Source: Saccharothrix espanaensis DSM 44229
GTDB lineage: Bacteria > Actinomycetota > Actinomycetes > Mycobacteriales > Pseudonocardiaceae
NCBI RefSeq assembly: GCF_000328705.1
Contig: NC_019673.1
Coordinates: 6,696,001 to 6,760,000 of the forward strand
Length of the DNA stretch: 64,000 nucleotides
Reading direction: 5' to 3'
In this document: positions 1-7,853 of the stretch, piece by piece
How positions within the stretch are numbered: the first letter of the stretch is position 1
Layout of the letters: each line of letters starts with the position of its first letter
Program-made: the position numbers and the translations under genes
The notes under the pieces: model-generated
Databases searched by the model: none
The model's input: the letters and a program-made list of their open reading frames with translations, nothing else
What the model was told of the DNA's origin: nothing

Positions 1-80
1 TGGGGCCGGACGACTACCGCTTCCCGCCCGGCCACCCCAGCCTGCCGATGATGTTCTCCTTGCGGGCGAGCAAGTCCTGA
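1..80 (+). CDS. 3' end of an unrecognised protein (partial)
   Basis: The frame ending at the TGA at 78-80 is open to the left edge and encodes about 25 residues ending LPMMFSLRASKS. It runs convergently toward the HAF-repeat gene whose stop lies 19 bases further on, which leaves just enough room for two gene ends. Too little is present to assign a family. The call rests only on the open frame, the tight convergent spacing and the codon GC pattern, so it is tentative. Confidence 0.45.
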   Translation, partial: GPDDYRFPPGHPSLPMMFSLRASKS

Positions 81-98
81 CCACGACCGCCGAGGACG

Positions 99-1295
99 TC
101 AGGGCAGGCGCACGGTCCAGCGGAACGCGCGCGCGGGCGGCCACAGCCCCCGGTCGGTGTTGCCGACCACCACACCGGAGTTGTTGAGGCCCGTCGGCAG
201 CGCCCCGACGTCGTCGGGAGTCGGCAGGTCGGTGAGCGTGCCCGCGCGCCAGTAGAACGTGCGGAACCCGCCGTTGACCGTGTGCCACCCGACCACGTCA
301 CCCCGGTCGTTGACGGCCACCGCCTCGCTTGCGCCGCTGGTGCCGAGGTCGACCGCCCGGCCGCCGCGCCAGAGCGCCGCTTTGCGCACGCCGTCGACAA
401 CCCGCCAGCCGACGACGTCACCGCTTTCGTTGATGGCGCTCGTATTGTCGGCAACGCCCGATTCGTCACCGGGCAGCACGGTCACCTGGTTGCCCGTCCA
501 GACCAGCGCACGGGTGGGTGCCCCGTAGGCCGCTTGGTACGTTCCCGCGACCACGTCGGACTCGTTGAGCGCCAGGGCTTTGTGGTAGCCGGTCGGGGCG
601 ATGCCCGGCAGTCGGGTGCAGCGCGTGGCCGAACAGCGGAACGCGTAGTCGGCGCTCTTGTCGAGCAGGGTCAGCGAACCCGCTGTCGTGCCACGGTTGT
701 TGACGAGCTTGTGCTCCACGTTGATCGCCTTGGGCAGCGGGAGGTCGGCGAACTTCCCGTTGCGCCACGCCCCCGCGCGGGTGCGGGTGTACGAGTCCTG
801 AACGGGGTCGTCGAGGTGGTGGTAGCCCACCGGGACCACGCCGGAATCGTTGATGTCACGGGACGACAGGGTCGCCGTCGTGGGGCGCTGCGGCGTCCGC
901 TCGACCTCCGTCCCGTTCTCCCAGGCGCTGATCGAGTAGATCAGGGCACCGGCGGACTTGAGGACCGAGAAGTTCAGCACGTCGCCGCGCCCGTTGATGC
1001 CGGTCGGGAGCACCCGACCGACCGACGTCGGCCAGGTGCCCGCGCCGTCCCAGCGCACGGAGATGGGCCGCGAGGTCGGGGAGTGCAGCGCGCCCGCCGC
1101 CTGCCCCGCCTCGTTGACCGCCCACACTGCGGCGGAGGGAAAGCCCCACCGGTGCAGTTCCTCGAACTCGACCGACACACCGGGCCCGCCGGACACCTCG
1201 GGCCCGCCTGGCACTCCGGGCTCGCCCGACGCCTCGGTGACCGGTGCGCCGACGGCCAGCACCGTGATCACGATCGGTAAGGACAACCAGCGCAT
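99..1295 (-). CDS. secreted HAF-repeat protein, copy A
   Basis: A 398-residue protein with an N-terminal Sec-type signal (MRWLSLPIVITVLAVGAPVTEA) and a body of repeated units built around phrases such as ALNESDVVAG, AINESGDVVGW and AVNDRGDVVGW. These match the HAF-type extracellular repeat that folds as beta-propeller-like blades. No catalytic motif is visible, so the role is probably structural or adhesive outside the cell. The ATG at 1295 is preceded by GAGGAG at good spacing; an upstream in-frame start would put a charged leader before the signal peptide and was rejected. The neighbouring gene, transcribed in the same direction, is a close paralog, so this is a tandem duplication. One cysteine pair (FRCSATRCTRLPG) is conserved in both copies. 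Confidence 0.85.
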   Translation of the reverse strand: MRWLSLPIVITVLAVGAPVTEASGEPGVPGGPEVSGGPGVSVEFEELHRWGFPSAAVWAVNEAGQAAGALHSPTSRPISVRWDGAGTWPTSVGRVLPTGINGRGDVLNFSVLKSAGALIYSISAWENGTEVERTPQRPTTATLSSRDINDSGVVPVGYHHLDDPVQDSYTRTRAGAWRNGKFADLPLPKAINVEHKLVNNRGTTAGSLTLLDKSADYAFRCSATRCTRLPGIAPTGYHKALALNESDVVAGTYQAAYGAPTRALVWTGNQVTVLPGDESGVADNTSAINESGDVVGWRVVDGVRKAALWRGGRAVDLGTSGASEAVAVNDRGDVVGWHTVNGGFRTFYWRAGTLTDLPTPDDVGALPTGLNNSGVVVGNTDRGLWPPARAFRWTVRLP

Positions 1296-1337
1296 GGGGG
1301 TGCTCCTCGTCCGGTTGGCGCGGCGACGCATGAGCCG

Positions 1338-2474
1338 TCAGGGCAGGCGTACGGTCCAGCGGAACGCGCGCGGGGGCGGCCACAGCCGCTGATCGTTGTT
1401 GCCGACCACCACGCCGGCGTTGTTCAGGCCCACCGGCTTCGCCGCGACGTCCGACGGCGTCCGCAGGTCGGTGAGCGTGCCCGCACGCCAGAGGAACACG
1501 CGAGGCGCTCCCTCCACCGTGTGCCAACCGGCGACGTCACCCCGGTCGTTGACGGCTACCGCTTCGCCCGCGCCGCTCGTGCCGAGGTCGACCGCCTGAC
1601 CGCCGCGCCAGAGCACCGCTTCGCGCACGCCGTCGACAACCCGCCAGCCGACGACGTCACCGCTTTCGTTGATGGCACGCGGGTTGTCCGCGACGCCCGC
1701 ATCGTCACCGGGCAGCACGGTCACCCGGTCGCCCGTCCAGAGCAGCGCACGGGTGGGGCTGTTGTGGTCCGCACGCCACGTGCCGGCCAGGGCGTCGGAC
1801 TCGTTGAGCGCCAAGGCGCTGTGGACACCCGTCGAAGCGAGGCCGGGCAGTCGGGTGCAGCGGGTCGCCGAACAGCGGAACGCGTAGTCGGCGGTGCCGT
1901 CGAGCAGGGTCAGCGAACCCGCAGTGGTGCCGCGGTTGTTGACGACCTGGTGCTCCACGCCGATCGCCTGGGGCAGCGGCAGGTCGGCGAACTTCCCGTC
2001 GCGCCAGACGCCCGCGCGAGTCGTGCCGCGTCCGGTGTCCGCGAAGTGCTTGTACCCCACCGGGACGACCCCGGAGTCGTTGATGTCGCGCGAGGAGTGG
2101 GCGAACGTCGTGGGGTGCGCCGGTGTCCGTTCGACCTCCGCGCCGTTCTCCCAGGACTTGACCGAGTAGAGCAGCATGCCGCCGACCTTGCGGGTCGAGC
2201 TGTTCAGCACGTCGCCGCGGTTGTTGACGCCGGTCGGGTACGCCCGGCCGGTCGGCGTCGGCGGGGTGCCGGCACCGTCCCACCGCACGGAGGTGGCGTG
2301 CGCGTACCGGGAGTGCGCGGAGCCGACCGCCTGGCCCGACTCGTTGACCGCCGACACGATGGTGGAGGGGAAGTCCGGCAGCGTCGGCAGTTCCTCGAAC
2401 CCGGCCGACGCCTCGGCGACCGGCGCACCGAAAACCAGCAACGCGCTCACGGTCGGGATGGACAACCAGCGCAT
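1338..2474 (-). CDS. secreted HAF-repeat protein, copy B
   Basis: A 378-residue paralog of the preceding protein, with the same signal-peptide opening (MRWLSIPTV) and the same HAF repeat phrases, including AINESGDVVGWRVVDGVRE and AVNDRGDVAGWHTVEG. Long blocks are nearly identical to copy A at both DNA and protein level, while the N-terminal third has drifted. The ATG at 2474 follows GAGGAG. The frame is open a further 127 codons upstream, but that segment is arginine-rich shadow sequence without a signal and overlaps the marR promoter side. The 42-base gap to copy A suggests one transcript. No enzymatic motif is visible; a secreted repeat or propeller protein is the safest description. Confidence 0.85.
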   Translation of the reverse strand: MRWLSIPTVSALLVFGAPVAEASAGFEELPTLPDFPSTIVSAVNESGQAVGSAHSRYAHATSVRWDGAGTPPTPTGRAYPTGVNNRGDVLNSSTRKVGGMLLYSVKSWENGAEVERTPAHPTTFAHSSRDINDSGVVPVGYKHFADTGRGTTRAGVWRDGKFADLPLPQAIGVEHQVVNNRGTTAGSLTLLDGTADYAFRCSATRCTRLPGLASTGVHSALALNESDALAGTWRADHNSPTRALLWTGDRVTVLPGDDAGVADNPRAINESGDVVGWRVVDGVREAVLWRGGQAVDLGTSGAGEAVAVNDRGDVAGWHTVEGAPRVFLWRAGTLTDLRTPSDVAAKPVGLNNAGVVVGNNDQRLWPPPRAFRWTVRLP

Positions 2475-2689
2475 CGGTGCTCCTCGTCCGGTCGGCGCGC
2501 GAGCCCTCGGGAGAACCGTAGCGACGACGCCGAGACCGCCGGTCCCACCGAGTGGTTCAACACCGCCGATCCGTTCGGCGCCGTGACCGGCCGACGACCG
2601 GCCCGACCCAGCACCATCCACAGTGGACTGTGCAGCACCTCGCGGCTGCCCACTGTGACGGGGAATTCGCGCGGTCAGCGGGCCGGCGC

Positions 2690-3133
2690 TCAGCGCACGC
2701 CGAGCACGCCGACCAGTGGTGCGAGTTCGGGTTCGTCGCGTGCCTGTCTCAACGCGTCGGCGAGCACCGCCTCGTGCGTGGGCAGCGCGCGTTCCAGCGC
2801 GGCGCGCCCCACGTCGGTGAGTTCGGTGTAGATCCCGCGCCGGTCGTCGGGGCACAGGTAGCGCTGGAGCAGCCCGCGCTGTTCGAGCCGGGTCACCAGC
2901 CGGGTGGTGGCCGACTGGCTGAGCACGACGGCCCGGGAGAGCTGGTTCATCCGCAGGTACCGGCCGTCGGGTTGGCGGGACAGCGCGTCGAGGACGGTGT
3001 ACTCGCTGACCGACAGGTCGTGCTCGCGTTGCAGCGCGCGCTCCAAGGCGTCTTCGATGCGCGCGTGCAGCGCGGCCAAGGTGCGCCAGCCCCGCGCGCG
3101 AGCCTCGGCGGCGTCGTCGGAGATGACGGACAC
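2690..3133 (-). CDS. MarR-family transcriptional regulator
   Basis: A 147-residue winged-helix repressor. The central part (LSVSEYTVLDALSRQ, then LSQSATTRLVTRLEQRGLL and CPDDRRGIYTELTDVGR) matches the MarR helix-turn-helix and wing, including the DxRG wing motif. The GTG at 3133 is preceded by AAGGAGGG at 7-8 bases; a longer in-frame GTG at 3154 would place the Shine-Dalgarno inside the coding sequence. It is divergent from the MFS transporter at 3260 with 126 bases between them, the usual arrangement of a MarR repressor and its drug exporter, so self-repression and repression of the exporter with relief by a small ligand is the likely role (inference). Confidence 0.9.
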   Translation of the reverse strand: MSVISDDAAEARARGWRTLAALHARIEDALERALQREHDLSVSEYTVLDALSRQPDGRYLRMNQLSRAVVLSQSATTRLVTRLEQRGLLQRYLCPDDRRGIYTELTDVGRAALERALPTHEAVLADALRQARDEPELAPLVGVLGVR

Positions 3134-3149
3134 AGCACCACCCTCCTTG

Positions 3150-3169
3150 CGCACGCTTCGATGCGTGCG
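3150..3169. promoter_or_regulatory. inverted repeat in marR/MFS divergent promoter
   Basis: CGCACGC and GCGTGCG form perfect 7-base arms around a 6-base spacer, directly upstream of the marR Shine-Dalgarno. Its position in the divergent region makes it a candidate MarR operator. The rest of the region also carries two TGCA-containing elements near 3184 and 3201, and I cannot tell which one the repressor uses. Confidence 0.4.
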
Positions 3170-3259
3170 GCAGTATCAGGCGTGTGCAATAACCCGCGTC
3201 TGCAACTATCGCGGACGCCGGTTGAACGCGCCTGAGACCAGTCTACCGAGGGGGACGGG

Positions 3260-4651
3260 ATGCAGATCCGGCACGAGGGGGCGGACGCGCCGCCGCGCTG
3301 GTCCGCGCGGCTGTGGGTGGCGCTGATGATCAGCAGTGGGGTGATCCTGCTCGACGGGCTGGACATCTCGATGATCACCGTGGCGATCCCGGAGATCCAG
3401 CGCGAACTGGGCATGACCGCCGCCGCCGCGCAGTGGCTGGTGGGCGGCTACGTGCTGGCCTTCGGCGGGTTCCTGCTGCTCGGCGGCCGCTGCGCCGACC
3501 TGTTCGGGCGGCGCCGGGTGCTGGTGACCGCCATGGCGGTGTTCGCGCTGGTGTCACTGCTGGGCGCGCTCGCCGACGACCCGGCGCTGCTGGTCGGGTC
3601 GCGGTTCGTGAAGGGGGTGGCGGCCGCGTTCACCGCGCCGGCCGCCATGTCGCTGCTGACCACGACGTTCCCCGAAGGCCCGCAGCGCAACCGGGCGTTC
3701 GGCATCTTCAACGTGTTCGAGGCGTCGGGCTACTCCAGCGGGCTGCTGGTCGGCGGGCTGCTCGCGGCGCTGGACTGGCGGGCCACGTTCGTGCTGCCCA
3801 TCCCGATCGCCGTGCTGCTGCTGGTCGCGGCCCTGCGCTACCTGCCGCCGGACCCGCCGCGCGCGGTGCGCCCGCGCGTCGACGTCGGCGGCGCGGCGAC
3901 GTTGCTCGGCGGGATGCTGCTGCTGGTGTTCACCGTGTCGTCGGCCGCCGACGTCGGGTGGGCGTCCGCGCGGACGTGGGGCGGCCTGGCCGGGGCGGCG
4001 CTGCTGCTGGCCGTGTTCGTGCGGATCGAGCGGACGGCGCGCGAACCCCTGATCCGGCTGGGCCTGCTGCGCGACCGGGGCCTGGTGGCCGCCAACCTCA
4101 GCGCGGCCCTGCTCTACGGCGGCGCGATGGGTTTCCAGTTCCTGCTGGCGCTGTACCTGCAGAACCTCAACGGGTGGCGGCCGTGGCAGATGGCCCTGGT
4201 GCTGCTGCCGGCGGGCCTGGTGGTGGTCGGGCTCGGCCCGCGCCTGGGCGCGTTGATGACCCGGTTCGGCGTGCACCGGGTGCTGCTGGTGGGGCTGCTG
4301 GCGTTCGTGCCGAGCTACCTGCTGGTGCTGGGCCTGGGCCCGGCACCGGACCTGTGGCTGCTGCTGCCCGCGTCGGTGCTGTGGGGGGTGGGGTTCGCGT
4401 TGAGCATCTCGGCCTTGATGGTCGCGGGGACCAGCGGCGTGGCGGACGCGGAACAGGGCGTGGCGGCCGGGCTGCTCAACAGCTCGTTGCAGGTCGGCGG
4501 CGCGTTCGGGCTGGCGGTCGTGACGGCGGCGATCGTGCCGGGCACGGAACTGGCGATGCTGCGCCCCGGGGTCGTGGTCATCCTGGTGTTCGCGGCCCTG
4601 ACCCTGGCCGCCCAACTGCTCCGGCGGCGCGGCGGCTCCCGGGCCACCTAA
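3260..4651 (+). CDS. MFS drug exporter (DHA2/EmrB-QacA type)
   Basis: A 463-residue polytopic membrane protein. The N-terminus (LLDGLDISMITVAIPEIQREL, then AQWLVGGYVLAFGGFLLLGGRCADLFGRRR) carries the DHA2 signature and the MFS motif A loop; a motif-C-like segment GYSSGLLVGGLL lies in the fifth helix. The length and continuous hydrophobic segments fit about 14 transmembrane helices. Proteins of this family expel drugs or dyes using the proton gradient. The ATG follows GAGGGGGACGGG. The divergent MarR gene is the likely regulator. The stop codon overlaps the stop of the convergent ankyrin gene by four bases. Confidence 0.9.
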   Translation: MQIRHEGADAPPRWSARLWVALMISSGVILLDGLDISMITVAIPEIQRELGMTAAAAQWLVGGYVLAFGGFLLLGGRCADLFGRRRVLVTAMAVFALVSLLGALADDPALLVGSRFVKGVAAAFTAPAAMSLLTTTFPEGPQRNRAFGIFNVFEASGYSSGLLVGGLLAALDWRATFVLPIPIAVLLLVAALRYLPPDPPRAVRPRVDVGGAATLLGGMLLLVFTVSSAADVGWASARTWGGLAGAALLLAVFVRIERTAREPLIRLGLLRDRGLVAANLSAALLYGGAMGFQFLLALYLQNLNGWRPWQMALVLLPAGLVVVGLGPRLGALMTRFGVHRVLLVGLLAFVPSYLLVLGLGPAPDLWLLLPASVLWGVGFALSISALMVAGTSGVADAEQGVAAGLLNSSLQVGGAFGLAVVTAAIVPGTELAMLRPGVVVILVFAALTLAAQLLRRRGGSRAT

Positions 4652-5550
4652 CCGGCGGCTCGGCCGAGCAGCGCGTCGATCTCCGGGTCGCCGGTCGGCG
4701 GGCTGTGCCGGGTGGGCGCGCCGGCGGCGAGCAGCAGCGCGACCGTGCCGGGGTAGTCGCCGTCGTCGGTGCGGTTCGCCGACGAACCCCGGATCGCGCA
4801 GTCCAACGGGGTGGGGCCGGAGGTGTCGAAGGCGCGGTCGGCGAGGTCCGCGCCGCGTGCCACGAGCAGGCGGGTCACGTCCAGCCGACCGTTCGCGGCC
4901 GCCCGCTCCAGCGGGGTGAAGTTGCTCCAGCCCGGGGTGTCGACGGCCATCCCGCTGTCCAGCAGCGCCGCCACGACCTGCGTGCGCCCCAGTGCCGCGA
5001 ACTGGCCGAGGATCCACCCGTAGTCGTCGCCCGGCGGCGTGCCGAGGACCGGCGACGCGGCACGGGGCAGGGTGGTCGACCCGCCTCGGGCGACGGCGAG
5101 GACCGCCTCGTCCACGGCGTCGAGGTCGGCCACCGCGCCGCGCGCGGCCGGCAGCTCGTAGGCGGCGAGGTGGCCGCACCTCGCGGCCGGCGCCAGGGGC
5201 CGGCGGCCGACGTCCCACCGGTCCCACGGGCGGTTCACGTCCGCGCCCGCGTCGAGCAGGACGGTCAGCAGCCGCACGCCCCGGCCGCGCCCGATGGCGT
5301 GGTGCAGGCAGTGGTGGGCGTCGACGTCGACGCCGCGCTCTAGGAACCAGCGCAGGCCGGCGACGTCCTCGAAGTCGAGCTTGTGGTTGACCATTCGTTC
5401 GAAGCCCGGCCGGTACAGCGCGTCGAGGAACTCCGGGTCGCCCTGCTCGCACGCGTGGTAGAACACGTCCTCGTCCGGTTCGGCCCCCGCCGCCAACAAC
5501 CGGCGCACTTCCGCCAGGTCACCGCCCTCCACCGCCGCGAGCAACGACAC
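4648..5550 (-). CDS. ankyrin-repeat protein
   Basis: A 300-residue soluble protein made of ankyrin repeats: MSLLAAVEGGDLAEVRRLLAAGAEPDE at the start, LLTVLLDAGADVNRPWDR in the middle, then FTPLERAAANGRLDVTRLLV and TPLDCAIRG near the end. Such repeats form a protein-binding solenoid; there is no enzymatic domain and no signal peptide, so a cytoplasmic binding role is likely but the partner is unknown. The repeats in the middle third (about residues 110-190) are degenerate. The gene converges on the MFS gene with overlapping stops, so the two are unlikely to be functionally linked. Confidence 0.85.
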   Translation of the reverse strand: MSLLAAVEGGDLAEVRRLLAAGAEPDEDVFYHACEQGDPEFLDALYRPGFERMVNHKLDFEDVAGLRWFLERGVDVDAHHCLHHAIGRGRGVRLLTVLLDAGADVNRPWDRWDVGRRPLAPAARCGHLAAYELPAARGAVADLDAVDEAVLAVARGGSTTLPRAASPVLGTPPGDDYGWILGQFAALGRTQVVAALLDSGMAVDTPGWSNFTPLERAAANGRLDVTRLLVARGADLADRAFDTSGPTPLDCAIRGSSANRTDDGDYPGTVALLLAAGAPTRHSPPTGDPEIDALLGRAAG

Positions 5551-5669
5551 GGTGCACCTCCCCGCACCCGACTCACGTCACCCGGACGCGCGACCGTCCA
5601 CTTGGAACACCCGAGTCCCGGCCCGCTCTAGGGTGGCGAGGCGGAAAGCTCGACGCGCGAGGGAGACCG

Positions 5670-5948
5670 ATGGTCCGCTGCACCCACCTGTTCGGCGCGA
5701 AGCGCCGGGTGACCTTCTCACTGCCGCTGGACGGCCCGCGCGGCCCGGTGAGCGTCGTCGGGTCGTTCAACGACTGGACACCGGGCGTGCACGAGCTGCT
5801 CCCCCGCCGGGACGGCACCCGCACCGTCACGGTGATCCTCCCACCCGGCACCCACCACTTCCGCTACCTGGCCGCCGACGGCCACTGGTTCGACGAGACC
5901 GACGCGCAGCACGTGGAGGGGGACAGCGCCATCACCATCGACGGCTGA
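5670..5948 (+). CDS. small CBM48 (glycogen-binding) protein
   Basis: A 92-residue single-domain protein whose whole length matches the N-terminal early-set domain of isoamylases and AMPK beta subunits: RRVTFSLPLDGPRGPVSVVG, then GSFNDWTPGVHELL, then GTHHFRYLAADGHWFDET. The F-N-D-W motif and the closing YLADGxWF motif are those of carbohydrate-binding module 48. No catalytic domain is attached, so it probably binds alpha-glucan or acts as a partner of another enzyme. GAGGGAGACCG precedes the ATG. It stands alone, convergent with the carotenoid oxygenase. Confidence 0.85.
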   Translation: MVRCTHLFGAKRRVTFSLPLDGPRGPVSVVGSFNDWTPGVHELLPRRDGTRTVTVILPPGTHHFRYLAADGHWFDETDAQHVEGDSAITIDG

Positions 5949-5975
5949 CCGGCCCCGCCGTCGACGGGCCGGTCA
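5946..5975. terminator. bidirectional hairpin containing both stop codons
   Basis: TGACCGGCCC at 5946-5955 pairs perfectly with GGGCCGGTCA at 5966-5975. The left arm begins with the stop codon of the CBM48 gene and the right arm ends with the complement of the carotenoid oxygenase stop. The 10-base loop contains the palindrome CCGTCGACGG with its flanks. A shared terminator for two convergent genes is the simplest reading. Confidence 0.65.
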
Positions 5976-7355
5976 CCGCGCGGCGAACTGGCCGTGGAAG
6001 CCGAACGGGATCGCGTGCGGCACCTCGGCCCGCGCCAGTTCGGTGAACGTGGCCGCGTCCAGCACCAGCAGGCACGACCGCCCGGCCGCCGAGTCCAGCA
6101 CGACCGAGAGCAGCACGCCGCCGTCCTCGTCCCGGGCGTCCGGCACGGCCACGAACACCGGCTCGCCGGGGTAGCGGCCGGGCTCGTGCCAGGTCCACGT
6201 CCGTCCACTCCGGACGTCGACCTTCACCAGCTGGTTGAGGAAGTCGTCCCGGCCGCCGCCGTGCGCGCCGACCCCGTACGCGTACCGGTAGTCGCGCCCG
6301 TTGTGCGGCCGGTAGGAGATCCGGGGCAGTTCCAGCGCCTCGTCCGCCAGCCGCCGGCTGCGCACGGCCCCGTCGGCGAGGTCGACGGTGTAGCGGGTCG
6401 GGTGGGCCAGCGGCAGGTCCGCGTTGCCGCGCACCCGGTCCAGGTAGAGCGCGTCGACCACGGACGAGTCGGGGTAGGCGCAGAGGTCGACGACGACGCG
6501 GCCGTCCTCGTCGTAGGCGTTGATGTGGTGGAAGGCGAAGAACGCGTCGGTGCGGCCGTCCGCGACGACCGAGCCGTCCTGCTGGGAGAACACCACGAAC
6601 CGGGTGCCCAGCTCCGGCCGCCACCGGTAGTTCTCGATGAACGGCCTGCCGCGCAGCAGGAACGACAGCGGGTTGACCACCAGCGGGAAGATCGCCAGCA
6701 CCACGTGCCGCTCGGTGATCGCGAAGCTGTGCAGGTAGCCGGGCCGGTCGGTGGCCAGGGTGGCCAGCGGTTCGCGGGTCGCGCCGCGCTGCCGGTAGAG
6801 CTGGTAGAGGCTGCGCCGGCCGAACTTGAGCACGTAGTTGACCAGGTCGCCGGTGAGCGGGGCGACGTGCGGGTGGGCGGTGGTGACCTGGCCCGCGATG
6901 GTGTCGTCGGGGTCGGTCAGGCCGACCGTGGCGAGGGTCTCGGGGTCGAACCGGACGGCGATGGGCGTCTCGGTGAGCGCCCAGTCGCGGTCGTCGCCGA
7001 GCACGACGTTGACGTTGGCGTTGACGTTGACCTCGGAGCGGGCGAACAGCCGGGCGAAGATCGATCGGCACGGGTCGGTGGCGAACTCGGCGAACGCGAT
7101 CTTCCCGTTGTCCCGCAAGGACTTGAGGCTCGGCGTTTGCAGGAACCGGTTGCGGTAGGAGACCCGGCCGCCGCCGAACGCGAACCGGTGCAGCATCGCC
7201 TGGCCGTCGAACCAGTGCCGCAACGACCGGTCGCCGCTCTCGAACTTGGCCGGACCGTTGCGCACCAGCGTGCCCGACAGCCACGGCGGCAGCTCGCCGC
7301 GCACCGCCAGCTCCGCGACCACTTCGCGGTCCAGACTCGTGAACCCTGCGCGCAT
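5973..7355 (-). CDS. carotenoid (retinoid) cleavage oxygenase
   Basis: A 460-residue protein of the RPE65/carotenoid cleavage dioxygenase family, which uses a four-histidine iron centre to cut a conjugated double bond in carotenoids or stilbenes with molecular oxygen. The candidate iron ligands are in AHPHVAPL (residues 161/163), LHSFAIT (209), FHHINAYDEDG (276/277) and the C-terminal GFHGQF (454). The opening PPWLSGTLVRNGPAKFE and RHWFDGQAMLHRFAF are typical of the family. GGAGGGG precedes the ATG. No carotenoid synthesis gene is visible nearby. The hxlR gene upstream on the same strand and the palindrome just before this start suggest control by that regulator. Confidence 0.9.
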   Translation of the reverse strand: MRAGFTSLDREVVAELAVRGELPPWLSGTLVRNGPAKFESGDRSLRHWFDGQAMLHRFAFGGGRVSYRNRFLQTPSLKSLRDNGKIAFAEFATDPCRSIFARLFARSEVNVNANVNVVLGDDRDWALTETPIAVRFDPETLATVGLTDPDDTIAGQVTTAHPHVAPLTGDLVNYVLKFGRRSLYQLYRQRGATREPLATLATDRPGYLHSFAITERHVVLAIFPLVVNPLSFLLRGRPFIENYRWRPELGTRFVVFSQQDGSVVADGRTDAFFAFHHINAYDEDGRVVVDLCAYPDSSVVDALYLDRVRGNADLPLAHPTRYTVDLADGAVRSRRLADEALELPRISYRPHNGRDYRYAYGVGAHGGGRDDFLNQLVKVDVRSGRTWTWHEPGRYPGEPVFVAVPDARDEDGGVLLSVVLDSAAGRSCLLVLDAATFTELARAEVPHAIPFGFHGQFAAR

Positions 7356-7365
7356 GACCCCTCCG

Positions 7366-7405
7366 GCATTGGATAACGATGTTATGAAACACCGTTATCC
7401 AATGC
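7366..7405. promoter_or_regulatory. candidate HxlR operator, nested palindrome
   Basis: GCATTGGATAACG (7366-7378) and CGTTATCCAATGC (7393-7405) are perfect 13-base inverted arms separated by 14 bases. Inside the left half a second palindrome, ATAAC-GAT-GTTAT (7373-7385), is present. The element starts 11 bases upstream of the carotenoid oxygenase ATG and is AT-rich against a very GC-rich background. It probably covers the promoter of the oxygenase. HxlR proteins are dimeric and bind such palindromes. Confidence 0.75.
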
Positions 7406-7436
7406 CCGTCAAGCCGGTGCCCCACCTCCGGGGCGC

Positions 7437-7760
7437 TCACCCCTCGTCGAGCGGCACCTGCCCGCCGTGCGCGAGCGCCCAGCGGCCCATGGCGTCGATC
7501 GGGCCCAGCATCGACTCGCCGAGCGCGGTCAGCGCGTACTCGACCTGCCCCGGCCGCGCGCGGCGCAGCACCAGGCCGGAGCGCTCCAGCCGGCGCACGG
7601 TCTCGGTGAGCACCTTGGGGCGGATGCCGCCGATGGTGCGACGCAGGTCGGCGGGCCGGCGGGGGCCGTCACGCAGCGCCCACACCACGACCGGGTTCCA
7701 GGTGTTGGCCATCAGGTCGAACGCCAGCCGGGCCTGGCAGTCGGCGAGAAACCGGGTCAC
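7437..7760 (-). CDS. HxlR-family transcriptional regulator
   Basis: A 107-residue winged-helix protein of the HxlR/MarR-like family: LMANTWNPVVVWALRDGPRRPADLRRTIGGIRPKVL is the helix-turn-helix, followed by the wing RRARPGQVEYALTALG. The family senses redox state or reactive aldehydes and often controls an adjacent oxidoreductase. It has one cysteine near the N-terminus (FLADCQARL), in the place where redox-sensing members keep theirs. The GTG at 7760 follows GAGGGGGA; 14 extra in-frame residues upstream lack a ribosome site. It lies just upstream of the carotenoid oxygenase on the same strand and is divergent from the oxidoreductase at 7854. Confidence 0.88.
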   Translation of the reverse strand: MTRFLADCQARLAFDLMANTWNPVVVWALRDGPRRPADLRRTIGGIRPKVLTETVRRLERSGLVLRRARPGQVEYALTALGESMLGPIDAMGRWALAHGGQVPLDEG

Positions 7761-7777
7761 GTCGCTCCCCCTCGGGT

Positions 7778-7795
7778 GGGCACCGTTCGGTGCCC
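7778..7795. promoter_or_regulatory. palindrome in hxlR/oxidoreductase divergent region
   Basis: GGGCACCG-TT-CGGTGCCC is a perfect inverted repeat with 8-base arms in the 93-base region between hxlR and the divergent oxidoreductase. It is unlike the AT-rich 7366-7405 palindrome, so it may bind a different regulator or be a 5' hairpin. Confidence 0.45.
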
Positions 7796-7853
7796 GTCGC
7801 ACTCCTTAGCGTCGAAACCGACCGGGATATGCCGGCGGACGGAGGGACACGGG

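Noticed and set aside
3313-5343. A 676-codon frame across the MFS gene and antisense to the ankyrin gene
   Set aside because: Arg/Gly/Ala-rich shadow translation with no domain; both real genes are clear.
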